Source of the DNA: Odiellus spinosus
Lineage: Eukaryota; Arthropoda; Arachnida; Opiliones; Phalangiidae
Assembly (NCBI GenBank): GCA_963920705.1
Contig: OY987226.1
Span: 8,744,501 to 8,808,500, forward strand
Direction: 5' to 3'
Length of the DNA: 64,000 nucleotides
Shown: positions 45,350-57,110 of the stretch, piece by piece
Layout: every line of letters begins with the position of its first letter
Numbering within the stretch: position 1 is the stretch's first letter
Translations under genes and position numbers: made by a program
The notes under the pieces: model-generated
The model's database searches: none
The model's input: only the letters and a program-made list of their open reading frames with translations
Told to the model about the DNA's origin: nothing

Positions 45350-45915
45350 ACCGATTTGTCGTGGAGTCGAAGACGTAATCGACCAACTTCATAAAGACAA
45401 AGATGCCATTAATCCACTGAACCAAATCAAAAACACCCTAATAATCGATTTCGCGAATTGGCGAATCTAGTTAACTTGAGAAACCATGACACAAATCAAA
45501 ATTAAGCTCAAATTTGCGAACGATTCTAAGACACGATTAATCGACTTGATAAAATCAGATACGTGATAATCGACTTAAATAAAAAACGCAATTAATCTAA
45601 TAAATAAAGTAACATACTCGTTTAACGAAATGAATTAAAATACGCGATTAATCGATGCGTGAATTTCACGACACGATTAATCGACTTGATGAAACCAAAT
45701 ACGATATTAATCGAGTAAATAAAGTCAAAACCTCCATTAATCGAATAAATTAAACTATTAGTTATATAGTTTTTAATTTCAAATTTAAGTACGCGATCAA
45801 CCAATTAAATGACGTCAATTCACGAAGCGCAATCAACCGACTAAATGAAATCCGAGCCGATGAAGTCGATAACTCTGTCAACCGATTAAATAATAAATGC
45901 AATCAAACAAGATCC
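45350..45915. repeat. degenerate ~31-bp minisatellite (GATTAATCGACT motif)
   Basis: Some 15-18 diverged copies of a unit like ACGATTAATCGACT followed by AAATGAAATCAAAT. Recognisable motifs include ATTAATCGACTTGAT, ATTAATCGAGTAAAT, ATTAATCGAATAAAT, ATCAACCGACTAAAT and GTCAACCGATTAAAT. Unit length drifts between about 25 and 33 bp. Confidence 0.75.
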
Positions 45916-46974
45916 ACTGGCTAAAAAACAAAGTGGTGATCAATTAATTAGAAGAGATCACCGAACAAAAATATTACAATTATTATTTATACTTTTAATG
46001 AATATTAATAATATAATAAGATGGGGTTTTATATTTACTAAGTAAGCTCGAACTACCGAGGAAAATTTATTTTAATCGTTAAAAATAACTTGTCACTTTG
46101 TCTTATAAGATATCGCTTTGTAAAATATTTCAATATTTAAAAGATCATTTTAGCGGAGATATTTTTGCCTGGAAGGGTCGATTTTTTATTTTTTGGACGT
46201 TCGCGTTATTTAATAAAGCCCGCAGACGGCCGGCGGGTTTCCGTTACCTTTCCCACTATTTAGATGATAAATGGCGCTTTTGGCGTATATTGATTATACT
46301 AAGCTAGAGCTTGCCATCTCCTCTATAGACTCGCCAAAGACGTCGCTAAGTCACGTGACCCGTCAAGAGCCCTCTTCCAATTAGAGGAATCCATCATTTC
46401 TAAGACGGCCAAGGGACAAACACACCTGTTACCTGATCAACTACGTACTTGTTTCGTCCATAGAGCTATAGACTCTATATAAAAATTTTGGATTAAAAAT
46501 ATAGTTCAGTATGTAGATTAGGCCATCATTTTAGTTACGTATTACTAAACCCGTGGAGTTTTAAAATTTACAGTTAGTAAAGATGAGTAATTATGTATTT
46601 ATTTAAAACTTCGAAAACCTATTTCGTTCCATTACCCTTATCTAATTTTCAAATTTTGTTCATTTGTGACTAATCAAAGTTCAAAATGGGAGATTTAGTT
46701 ATGTTTTCTTATAATTAAGCCTACACTGATGATATTAAAATGTTTCAAATTAGGCCTAATTAAGAGAGAAAAGTTAAATTGATTGTCTGGCATTTTAAAA
46801 GCGAGGATTCCATGCAATTGTAAACTATTTAATATTTTTAGATCATATTTAAGTTCAAACAATATTAAAAATTGAAGGGATGCTGTTACCATTTATTTGT
46901 TTTGGTTCGAAGGTTTATGGGTTATATTTAAGGCTTTTACATGTTAAGTTGAGACTTGAAAATTAAAATTTCAA

Positions 46975-47247
46975 AAAGATGGCTTGGTGACTTAGAATTT
47001 AGGAAAATAATTAATGAAAGGTATGTCTTTCTGGATTAAGTACTTCCACGACCACGTCAAAAGAAACGTATCTCGTAGAATTTCGGGTATTACTGTTTTC
47101 AAAAATATCGAAGTTGCCGATTTTAAAGCACTTCTTATACGGTTGTGGTAATTTACCTTTGACACTTATATGTATACCTATAAAAGCGTTAATTAACGAA
47201 AATTTTACTCATATTTGATTAGGATTGAATGATAAATCGGTGGCAGC
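46975..47247. mobile_element. diverged AGTGAGG-family MITE
   Basis: Shares TTTCTGGATTAAGTACTTCC and ACGA with 23277-23587, and an AATCGGTGGCAGCG end like 24441-24456. Terminal repeats and TTAA are eroded, so boundaries are approximate. Confidence 0.5.
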
Positions 47248-47509
47248 GTAAATATCCATTTGTTTGAAAAAAAAAAAAAAAATACTTGTTTGACATCAAA
47301 CTTTGTTCTCCCTTAAAAAAAATACATTATGACCCTAAATAAACCAACATAGTTTCAAAAGCAGTTCATATTACGCTTCTTTATACCCTTTCCACATTAA
47401 AATTCCAATAAAAAAAGTCATTTTCCGAAAGAGAAATTTTTAAAATGGTCCACCCAATTTTGAATCTCAATATCTCCGCAGGAGAAGGTTTGGGAGAGGG
47501 GTTAGAAAA

Positions 47510-47875
47510 TTGCGGCGCTCTTTGGCTATCAAAATGAAGACGGTTAGCATCTTGTTAAAGAGGCTGCACCGCGTGCTCGACACAAGCGGGAACAAAGGCG
47601 TTATTAGCCCCGGACCCCTCGGCTTTGTTAGTCAATCTAACAACAAAATGCGGCGAAGACCAGAGACGGGTGTGAGGAGGAAAAAGGGAGAAAACGGAAA
47701 GATCGTACGAAAGAGGATTGGTTCAAAATTGCCTTTGAAAAGTCAGGTTTTAAAGGCAAATTGCGAACCATTTTTAGTGACTAACGGACATAGGTTGGAC
47801 GGCGACAACGTTAAAACTCTCAAACCACTTTCGAAGGGAACAAAATATGTATATTTCGTAAAAGGGTATAGCTAG
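47510..47875 (+). CDS. unrecognised basic open frame (121 residues at most)
   Basis: Lys/Arg-rich, purine-rich frame containing KTVSILLKRLHRVLD, GPLGFVSQSNNKMRRRPETG and KRIGSKLPLKSQ, ending at TAG. It is less AT-rich than its surroundings. A second frame at 48019-48270 follows in another register. I see no known domain. It could be a decayed gene, a transposon remnant, or chance. Confidence 0.15.
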   Translation: MRRSLAIKMKTVSILLKRLHRVLDTSGNKGVISPGPLGFVSQSNNKMRRRPETGVRRKKGENGKIVRKRIGSKLPLKSQVLKANCEPFLVTNGHRLDGDNVKTLKPLSKGTKYVYFVKGYS

Positions 47876-49942
47876 CTAGAAGACTTATAGAGAATAACAA
47901 AGGAAAGTACAGTTCCGAACCATTATGCTAAAGAGTCAGCAGAGAGGAGTATTTTTAATCTAACAAGCTCGACCAAAAAGGCTAAAAAGGCGGAAAAACA
48001 ACGAAACGTATCGTTGAAGTGAGGAAGAAAGGCAAAAATTATGAATTGTTCAACGCGGAAATTTTTCACTACCGTATTAAAAGGATTTTCAGCCGGAAAC
48101 AGGCTTGTAAACAAAGATTCAAGCTATATCTTTACAGCGCTGCCTCACTTTGGGCATGTGTGAATGCTTTGATAAATTTATTAAAGGAAGCTTTATTGTC
48201 AAAAAGAGTAACTTTGGGAGAAAGCTTTCGACCTCGTAAGGTCTTCTTCAGTCTGATCATCACGGGTTAATTTACAAGTTTCGAGTATGGTTGAGAAAAT
48301 GAATAAAATAAATAGAAAAAGAAAAAAAGGGCAAAATGACTTTATAAACAAAAACACATTCACATCATAGTTGCCGGGAGATGGAAGAATATTACGAACG
48401 AAAAGAAAAGGAATTTTACTTCAAAACGATACCCCAAAACTAGGGGAACACGAATGAAAATTCAAGGTCGCGTTCTTTTGTATCTATGAACGACCCCAAC
48501 TAAACACAATGATAAAATTATGCATGGATTTAGCTGAAAGAAAATTCAAACAAGATAGATTTGAAGAATATCATAACTACACACTATAACGCGTGAGTTC
48601 AATCTCAAATTTTACAAAATTTAAAATAAAAACTCGTACTAAGAGTGATTTTGTGAAATTTCAAAGGGATTAAGTAGTTTCAAGAGGCAACGTTCAAAAT
48701 AAAAAATGCTTGTTGAAATATCACTATTCAGTTACCACACATTAAATCTCTCTACTTACAGTTAATTTGAATATTTTTGTTGACAAAGTAGGACCAAAGC
48801 AGAGGCCCATTTTACCAGATAAAAGATTACCCTCTATTTCAAAGAATTTTACTAGATAATGAGCTAACATGTATACCTAATCTAGCTTTCATAGTGTTTA
48901 AGAATAGCACTAGCTTTTATAACGGTATTTGGCTCTCGAAGGGGACTCGCACAAACATATTTCTTTCCTAATTTACATAAATTAACCAAATTGTATATTC
49001 ATTCGTCCAATAATGTACGAATTACATTAGTTCTAGGGGCACAAAAACGAGCCTACTTTAGCAAAATGTGTTCCAAATTATATTAAAATCCTTTGATCAT
49101 GTGTTACTTGGTTGGCCGAAATATTGTGGAATGATCCACAAGTATTTTCAAATAATAAAGATCTTAAAGTATATTTCAAATGATTATCTTAATTTTAAAT
49201 TTGTTGCCTATTTTTTATGAAAACTCATTTTCCAGAGCTGTTTAGCATATTTCAAACATTTCATATTAAATAATATAAACCTTTAAACTATACCCTTCAC
49301 GTTCTTATTTAAAAAAAACGTTAAATTTGAGTTCCAGCCTCTCTTTAAAGATATGAAACCTTCGGGCCTCCCTTTCTAGATGTTTGTAGTCAAAAATAAA
49401 AATCCCCTTTTTCTTTGCTTTTTTTATGGGGAATAGGTTGGGGGTGATGGGGCAATGGTTGGAAATAGAATCAAATTGGCCATCCGTATACTATCCGAAA
49501 TGGCATTTGAAAATGGAAACCGGCGGGACATTATCATTAACGTTTAAAGCGACACTCTAAGAGCTAGGGTTACGCGCCCACGAATGAAAGGGGATTTATT
49601 TCGCTTCTTTAAAAAAGACGGGAGAAAAATATTTGGACTCTTTTTCTCTGGAAAAAAAAACCGAACAGATATATATGAAAGAAAAAAAGCAGAGATTTGA
49701 AAACGACACTTATCTAGCGCTATTTCATTGCATATATCTATATATTCCCTTTCAGTACCAATGGTCTTTTTCTGTGAACTTGCACGCGGCACTTTGAGGA
49801 GTTTGTTTATATAGACTGAGATTGAACTTAGAAGACTTAAAATAACAGAGTTATTTAGAGATTTAAACAAAAATGTATACATAATATCTCCCATGGATGT
49901 GGTCGACATTCAGTACATTTAAGTGGTATCAATTAGATATCA

Positions 49943-51054
49943 ATTTCGTTTAAATTATTTATTGATCTCGTTTATATTGTTTACCGATCTCGTTTATATT
50001 GTTTACCGATCTCGTTTAGATTGTTTACCGATCTCGTTTAGATTGTTTACCGATCTCGTTTAGATTGTTTACCGATCTCGTTTAGATTGTTTACCGATCT
50101 CGTTTAGATTGTTTACCGATCTCGTTTAGATTGTTTACCGATCTCGTTTAGATTGTTTACCGATCTCGTTTAGATTGTTTACCGATCTCGTTTAGATTGT
50201 TTACCGATCTCGTTTAGATTGTTTACCGATCTCGTTTAGATTGTTTACCGATTTCGTTTAGATTGTTTACCGATCTCGTTTAGATTGTTTACCGGTCTCG
50301 TTTAGATTGTTTACCGGTCTCGTTTAGATTGTTTACCGGTCTCGTTTAGATTGTTTACCGGTCTCGTTTAGATTGTTTACCGGTCTCGTTTAGATTGTTT
50401 ACCGGTCTCGTTTAGATTGTTTACCGGTCTCGTTTAGATTGTTTACCGGTCTCGTTTAGATTGTTTACCGGTCTCGTTTAGATTGTTTACCGGTCTCGTT
50501 TAGATTGTTTACCGGTCTCGTTTAGATTGTTTACCGGTCTCGTTTAGATTGTTTACCGGTCTCGTTTAGATTGTTTACCGGTCTCGTTTAGATTGTTTAC
50601 CGGTCTCGTTTAGATTGTTTACCGGTCTCGTTTAGATTGTTTACCGGTCTCGTTTAGATTGTTTACCGGTCTCGTTTAGATTGTTTACCGGTCTCGTTTA
50701 GATTGTTTACCGGTCTCGTTTAGATTGTTTACCGGTCTCGTTTAGATTGTTTACCGGTCTCGTTTAGATTGTTTACCGGTCTCGTTTAGATTGTTTACCG
50801 GTCTCGTTTTGATAGTTTACCGGTCTCGTTTTGATAGTTTACCGGTCTCGTTTAGATAGTTTACCGGTCTCGTTTAGATTGTTTACCGGTCTCGTTTAGA
50901 TTGTTTACCGGTCTCGTTTAGATTGTTTACCGGTCTCGTTTAGATTGTTTACCGGTCTCGTTTAGATTGTTTACCGGTCTCGTTTAGATTGTTTACCGGT
51001 CTCGTTTAGATTGTTTACCGGTCTCGTTTAGATTGTTTACCGGTCTCGTTTAGA
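49943..51054. repeat. 22-bp minisatellite, ~50 copies (TTTAGATTGTTTACCGGTCTCG)
   Basis: Unit TTTAGATTGTTTACC(A/G-variable)TCTCG. About 14 units carry CCGATCTCG (49983-50292), then about 35 carry CCGGTCTCG. The first units read TTTATATTG and are the most diverged. A small cluster at 50808-50866 has GATAG for GATTG. The array stops abruptly at GATAGGGC. This sharp partition into variant blocks indicates directional expansion from a few founder units. Confidence 0.98.
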
Positions 51055-51371
51055 TAGGGCAATAATCTTGTTAACGAATGTATTACATCATTTAACATTA
51101 CGGTATCATAAAAATAAGTTACTAATACTAATTTAAATTTAATTATATTACCGATAGATCTAACCAAAATATTTTCGAAGAAATTGTTCGTTCTCTAGCA
51201 CCTAGCTCTAAAGAGGTTTTTTTTTTCTTTTTTTTTTCGTGAGATGTTTCCCTTCTTCAGAACTTTATAATCCAAGAAAACGTTCTTGAAACTCCATTTT
51301 CTAAACGAGACGTCTATGCAATCTCAGTAACGTGGTGTATTTGCAATTTATTTTTTAAACTTAAGGGCTAA
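51055..51371. other. no recognised feature between minisatellite and MITE
   Basis: AT-rich, with a T-rich tract near 51218-51237. Confidence 0.5.
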
Positions 51372-51846
51372 AGCGAGGTTGTCACATATTTTTCACGAAT
51401 TCCAAATGGAATTTGAATAAAAATTTCGTTAAAACACGATTCAAAATATAAGTAAATATGCCATAGATAACATTATTGCAATAGTAAAAAGAATTTGCCA
51501 TCTTCAAAATGTTTTAAAACAAACATGTCCCGCGTACTTTGACATCACTAAGGTCCCGTGCATATTATAGAGCCTAACTGCGTTCTGGCGCGTAATACTG
51601 TCCTAAGCGGTATTCACATAGACATCGCAACTGTATTTCGCGCGGAAAATATACGTGCAAGTGATCAGATCAAACCAGGGAAGTCGCGTAGACATTTCTA
51701 ATATACTAATTAATATATTTTAGATTTAATTTTGAAGTTCCTTAAAAACGGCGTCAATTTCGAAGTGGAAAATTTTGAGTATGGGCTTTTAATAGATAAA
51801 TATATTAGGCGTTGGCCTTCGAAAAAAAAAATGTGAGAGCTTCACT
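51372..51846. mobile_element. 475-bp AGTGAGG-family MITE (diverged)
   Basis: Left end AGCGAGGTTGTCACATATTT after CTAA; right end GTGAGAGCTTCACT before TTAT. Both flanks are one change from TTAA. Longer than other family members (311-342 bp) because of unrelated internal sequence. Confidence 0.65.
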
Positions 51847-52344
51847 TTATGAGAGGTTTGGAAAAAATTCTTAGGAAAACAGGTATAAGAATCGGGATAA
51901 GTAGACTGAGCAGCACGGTGGCAAAACTGCTTCAAAGAGAATCGTGACTATTTGCTAGGATAAAAACGCGATCGAATCTAGAAAGAACGGAAAAAATAAA
52001 ATAAAATGGGTTTGGTTGGATGTCTATTTCGGTCATAAAGGCAAACCTTTGTCAAGAACAACTATAACGCCTAGCTATTTCGAGTTTACTACGAGAGCAT
52101 GTTCAAATCTTGTACAGCAAACACCAAACATTTTAGTTTAGGCAAACATATACCATCATTCAATACCATCTCTCTCTTTCAAGAGTTTTATTTTATTTTT
52201 TTCTAAGTATCACTGAAGTCTCAAAGGTATTATTTTAACACCTTAAGGCTGGTACTATCAATATAACCACGCTTTAACGGATTAGAAGCTCATTACCCAT
52301 TTGCTTTTAAGCAATATAGTTATTATACCCGTCAAAAACGAGGG
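51847..52344. other. no recognised feature
   Basis: AT-rich; no exon, RNA or transposon end recognised. Confidence 0.4.
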
Positions 52345-52461
52345 TCTCTAATATTTTAGTTTTAAATTTATTTCTAGTTTAATATTTGTTTGTGAAACGT
52401 TTTGCTGGTAGATTAAGCCAATTTATACGATAAGAAATCGACAAAAAATCACTCCCTTTAG
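52345..52461. mobile_element. right half of AGGGAGAATGCAAC-family TTAA MITE
   Basis: AAATTTATTTCTAGTTTAAT, TTTGCTGGTAGATTAAGCCA and AAGAAATCGACAAAAAATCA then CTCCCT match the right arm of 28617-28951. The flank TTAG is a mutated TTAA. The left end was not found. Confidence 0.65.
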
Positions 52462-52580
52462 ATATCGATTTGATTTCATCGATTTAAATACGGATTCGCT
52501 AGTGGCATCCTTTCAGTATTACAATTTAGATATTAAATGAACCAGCAAACATGCAGCTTCCCAAACCTTACGGGTAAATA

Positions 52581-53033
52581 CACAAGTAAATCATGCTTCA
52601 AGTTTACAACAAGGCATATTTTGTTTGGTATGTGGTTCTGAAAGTTTTGTCGTCAGAGATTTCGTCCGAGAAGAGAAGAAAAAATGCAAAAACTCTAAAC
52701 GGTCGAGATACGGAATTCGAAATTGCCCTCTCTAGCGGTTGAGATTGGAACTAAGTAGACGGTGCTAATATTGAGCCAAACGCTCTAGACGTTTATGAGG
52801 GTGAAAATGTATCGACGGAAAACAACTCACGCGAAACGAAGGAGCGTGTCTCGCCCGGCCGTCGCGATTTCTAGTCTGATTTACTCTAGAAAGAATAATA
52901 CTGAGAATGGGCGCCTTTCTGAACAAATTTCGGAATACTTAGGGGTGAAACCAAGGACTGAGTAAATAGGACTCACTTCATTGTCACCCGCAGTATGTCG
53001 CCCATATAAACTTGAAGGATTATTTACTCGTGG
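52581..53033. mobile_element. 453-bp copy of the GTAAATCAT MITE family (inverted)
   Basis: Left end CACAAGTAAATCATGCTTCA, right end TGAAGGATTATTTACTCGTG. The inside matches 30508-30907 read on the other strand: TATGTGGTTCTGAAAGTTTT, GTCGTCAGAG, GCCCTCTCTAGCG, ACGAAGGAGCGTGTCTCGCC, TTTCGGAATACTTAG. No target duplication could be read. Confidence 0.85.
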
Positions 53034-53509
53034 AAAACATAATAACCTGGATAATCTTTTATAAAATAATTATTTGAATATACACATGCCTTGAAAATCT
53101 TGTTCCATTTCTAGAGATTCTGATTCTTTTCCAAACCTAATATCCAGGAAACCTAACCGAGACTCTCTCGACATCAATGTTATATAGGTTAAAAAAAATG
53201 TTTCTCGGAAAAACTTCTAGATTTTCTTCAATATTTTCCCGCGATGTATTTTATGTTTTTCTAAAGCGACGTGGCCGTTATAAGTGAAATGGAATAAAAA
53301 ATAGAAGCTAAAACTCCCAAGAGTTACGCTTTTTTATTTTCTTTTTCTTGCAGATTCATATATTGCGCAAATGGTATTGAACAACTTTTTTTTTTAGAAG
53401 TTGTAGATCATAGGTTGATTTAGAAGTAATATGTTGAAAGGCGAGGATAAAGAAATACGCGGCGGTTGGTCATTGCCTTTCTCTCTATTGTATCTAAGTT
53501 AGTAAACAG

Positions 53510-53718
53510 ACTATCGTAGAGTTTGCCCACATAACTTGACTGAATATGTAGTGTATCCCATCTTTAGATGGCAGCGGGGATTAAATCTACCTTACACGTT
53601 ATCTGTACGAACTGGTTTAATAAGAGATAAAGGAGATATAGAGTTGCGTGTGCTGACAATTCAATATGGATTTGATTATGTAACTGCATGTTATCGTTGT
53701 GGAAATAAGACTTGGTTG
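53510..53718 (+). CDS. candidate internal exon of an unknown gene
   Basis: A pyrimidine-rich tract (about 53475-53490) leads to AAACAG (53504-53509), then 209 nt of open frame ending at an excellent donor GTAAGTATAG (53719). The frame reads YRRVCPHNLTEYVVYPIFRW, QRGLNLPYTLSVRTGLIRDK, GDIELRVLTIQYGFDYVTAC and YRCGNKTWL. It is more complex than neighbouring frames and has three Cys and several Trp/Tyr, as in an extracellular domain. No family is recognised and no partner exon was found. A faintly similar frame (IHWLKCVGLYIPPTNSIRV, then CNSNTW) lies at about 55740-55890. Confidence 0.25.
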
Positions 53719-54117
53719 GTAAGTATAGACCTTTCGTTCCGTTAAATTTTTTTCGAATGGGTGGAACTACAGACGCGCAGATTCGATTTTTTTGATATTT
53801 TTGTTGAATTTGAACTTACACGTAAGAAGCAAGAAAAATATATATATAAAAAAAACGGCCTGGTTATGAGAAACGAGTTCAATGGACCACCTCTTGGACC
53901 CGAGTGTGTGCTCCGAAGTATAAAAAATTGTGCCAAGAAGACCGTGAACAAATTCATTTTTTGAAAGGACAAAAAGGTGTTATATTAGAAATCAGAATAT
54001 ATATTAGTCCCCTATATATAAGGCTTGAAAAAAAAAAAAAAAAAAAAAAGTGTATGGATCAATTTTGAAGGGCATGTCTCCCATATACGTCAAAAAGCGA
54101 ATTTTTTTAATCTTTTT

Positions 54118-54385
54118 GGGCTGTTTTATCATGACGAATTGCACTAGCCTAAGTTTAAACTCAATTTGCATTATTTTGTAATGACGAATCGCTAAAGCCC
54201 AAGAATAAATTTATTTTGAACTATTTTATAATGACGAATCGTAAAAGCTCAATTTTAGACTTATTTTAGACTATTTTATAATGAATAATGGCAAAAGTCA
54301 AATATAAGGCGTTTTTTAACTATTTTAAATAGCAGTTAAGTCAGATTTTAGACTAGTTTTGGGCTATTTTACAACGAATTCACAA
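54118..54385. repeat. degenerate ~55-bp tandem repeat, about five copies
   Basis: Successive variants of CTATTTTATAATGACGAATC followed by GCAAAAGCTCAATTTTAGAC and TTATTTTGGA. Clear near 54120, 54175, 54230, 54285 and 54345. Confidence 0.7.
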
Positions 54386-56146
54386 GTTTGACGCGAGACC
54401 AATTTGACAAGGCCCGAATCGAGTCAGGTTGCGTGACTACTTAAAGATTATCCTGCACTTGAATCTTGTAATAAGATTAGAAAAGCACAAAGCTTATAAA
54501 GACCAAATGCATGATACTTCACCAATAAAAAGTCTTATAACTTATGAAAAACGATAACTTACACGTAAAACCAATATAGCTTATAAACTGTAAGTGTACA
54601 TACATGAAAACGAAAAAAATTTCTTTTTATCGAGCCCTTCTTGACTCAGAATATAGAGGCAGAACGTGACTTTGAACGGCGTTGTCATATTAAACTAAGA
54701 AAACATAAATTTTCGAGAATACAGATTTTTAAAACCTTTAGAAAATATGAACGCGACTATAGCAACCATGAAGCCTTTACACGATCTTGTATACGTGATA
54801 TAGAACCTTTTAGAAATATTTTCTTTCACAAGGCTGACCGTAAATAGCTGCGCTTTATATATTTATGTCCTTATAGAGAGAGCTCTCCGGAAACAGTCGA
54901 GAAGATTTTCTAAAAGGGACCCCCTTAACTGAAAAATTCGGATTTACAAGAAGGATAGTTGGTCGCATTCAAAAGTTTTCATGTATAGCCAAAATAAAAG
55001 GTCAAACTCCTTAGATTTTAACTAGAATTCTAAAATTTAGGTAATTTTGGAAACTGGTATATTTCTAGGTAATCACAAAATGATTAGAATTTCTGTGATT
55101 TTAAATGCGGAATTCTTTAAAATTCTTATTTGTGACTAACAAACTCCTATTCACTAGTAAAAAATTCGATGTTCTTGATGATAATCTTGATCATTAGACT
55201 TTGCATTGAAAGAACAAAGTTAGTCGGACTTGAAAAATTACATTAACAAGTCCTTAAGGACGCTAAACATGAAAAACTATTGAAAAGTAAACTTATAGAG
55301 GATTTAAAACGATAAATTTTGACCTCTTTTAGCAATTTGTTCAGTTATAATCCCAAAAAGTTTTTAATTATTAATTACTATTATTTTGAAATTTCTTGTA
55401 TTTTATTTAATTTTAATTTTTCACAATGGTTCACTGCACTTTGGTAATAACTAATATCTTTATTAATTTGTCATATAAGTGATTACTTCATCATCAAGTC
55501 CTTATTTCTGATGATGAAGTAATCACTTCGAAATGTTATCAAATTAATAAAATATATTAGTTAAAACAAAGTGTATACGTGTCTCTTTGTGAAAAATTAA
55601 AACTAGTTCAAATATTAATTACGGTAATTTTTCCAGAGAAAGCCGTAAATTACCATTAACCTGGTAATTTACCGCGCAAACTCTGTATTTGTATTGGTTT
55701 CTTACGGATAAAGATTGGAGATTCGCTCTGCGCGGAGTAAACGTTCAAACTGATCCTGACTACAGATCAGACAGTATACATTGGCTAAAATGCGTGGGTT
55801 TATATATTCCCCCGACGAATTCGATTCGCGTAAACATCGTTCAAAGTTCAATAACATTATGGTGCAACAGTAATACATGGTTCAGCTTATAAATAAATTA
55901 CTAGCTTCAAAGGCTGTATCTTATTTCGCAGAATCGTACGGAAATATTCCAAATAAACAAAAGGCAATGATATTTTAATCAAATAATCCGAAACGGAAGA
56001 GTAAACGATATTGACCCCAAAGGCGAGCGCGGAACTTAAGTCCGGTAGGTTTGTCCCATTATTTTTCCCCCCTTAAACATCCCTAGTTCTCCAAATGCTT
56101 TTGGCGCCCATCCCTATATAAGCCTAGTTCTCCAGAACTAAACTAA
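54386..56146. other. no recognised gene; one inverted repeat and one hairpin
   Basis: Holds the inverted repeat 55437-55573 and a perfect hairpin TAAATTACCA/TGGTAATTTA at 55648-55673. Open frames here are short and unrecognised. Confidence 0.4.
55437..55573. repeat. 137-bp inverted repeat (two ~65-bp arms)
   Basis: CACTTTGGTAATAACTAATA, ATTAATTTG and AGTGATTACTTCATCATCA on the left pair with TGATGATGAAGTAATCACTT, CAAATTAAT, TATTAGTTAAAACAAAGTG on the right. The loop is about 10 bases. A tiny foldback element or structured locus; no target duplication read. Confidence 0.85.
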
Positions 56147-57110
56147 AAACCTAAACCAAATGAAAAATATTCTAAACCAAAGGAAAAATATTCTAAACCA
56201 AAGGAAAAATATTCTAAACCAAAGGAAAAATATTCTAAACCAAAGGAAAAATATTCTAAACCAAAGGAAAAATATTCTAAACCAAAGGAAAAATATTCTA
56301 AACCAAAGGAAAAATATTCTAAACCAAAGGAAAAATATTCTAAACCAAAGGAAAAATATTCTAAACCAAAGGAAAAATATTCTAAACCAAAGGAAAAATA
56401 TTCTAAACCAAAGGAAAAATATTCTAAACCAAAGGAAAAATATTCTAAACCAAAGGAAAAATATTCTAAACCAAAGGAAAAATATTCTAAACCAAATGAA
56501 AAATATTCTAAAACCAAATGAAAAATATTCTAAAACCAAATGAAAAATAATTCTAAAACCAAATGAAAAATAATTCTAAACCAAATGAAAAATAATTCTA
56601 AACCAAATGAAAAATAATTCTAAACCAAATGAAAAATAATTCTAAACCAAATGAAAAATAATTCTAAACCAAATGAAAAATAATTCTAAACCAAATGAAA
56701 AATAATTCTAAACCAAATGAAAAATAATTCTAAACCAAATGAAAAATAATTCTAAACCAAATGAAAAATATTCTAAACCAAATGAAAAATATTCTAAACC
56801 AAATGAAAAATATTCTAAAACCAAATGAAAAATATTCTAAGACCAAATGAAAAATATTCTAAAACCAAATGAAAAATATTCTAAAACCAAATGAAAAATA
56901 TTCTAAAACCAAATGAAAAAATATTCTAAAACCAAATGAAAAAATAATCTAAAACCAAATGAAAAATATTCTAAACCAAATGAAAAATATTCTAAACCAA
57001 ATGAAAAATATTCTAAACCAAATGAAAAATATTCTAAACCAAATGAAAAATATTCTAAACCAAATTAAAAATATTCTAAACCAAATGAAAAGTTACTTAA
57101 CTAAATGGAA
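56147..57110. repeat. 21/22-bp minisatellite, ~45 copies (AAACCAAAKGAAAAATATTCT)
   Basis: Three sub-blocks. About 17 units of exactly 21 bp with AAAGG (to ~56490); then about a dozen 22-bp units with AAATG and ATAATTCT (~56530-56760); then mixed 21-23-bp units with AAATG. The exact 21-bp block is open in several frames on both strands, giving long repetitive translations (NQRKNIL and antisense) that are not genes. Confidence 0.97.

Larger units (their letters stand above)
45916..49942. other. no recognised gene
   Basis: GTCACGTGAC palindrome at 46350-46359 and a diverged AGTGAGG-family MITE at about 46975-47247. An unusually basic 121-residue open frame lies at 47510-47875. Nothing else recognised. 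Confidence 0.4.

Noticed and set aside
56138..56543. Three 124-133-residue overlapping open frames
   Set aside because: All are translations of the exact 21-bp repeat in different frames; openness follows from unit length divisible by three without stops.
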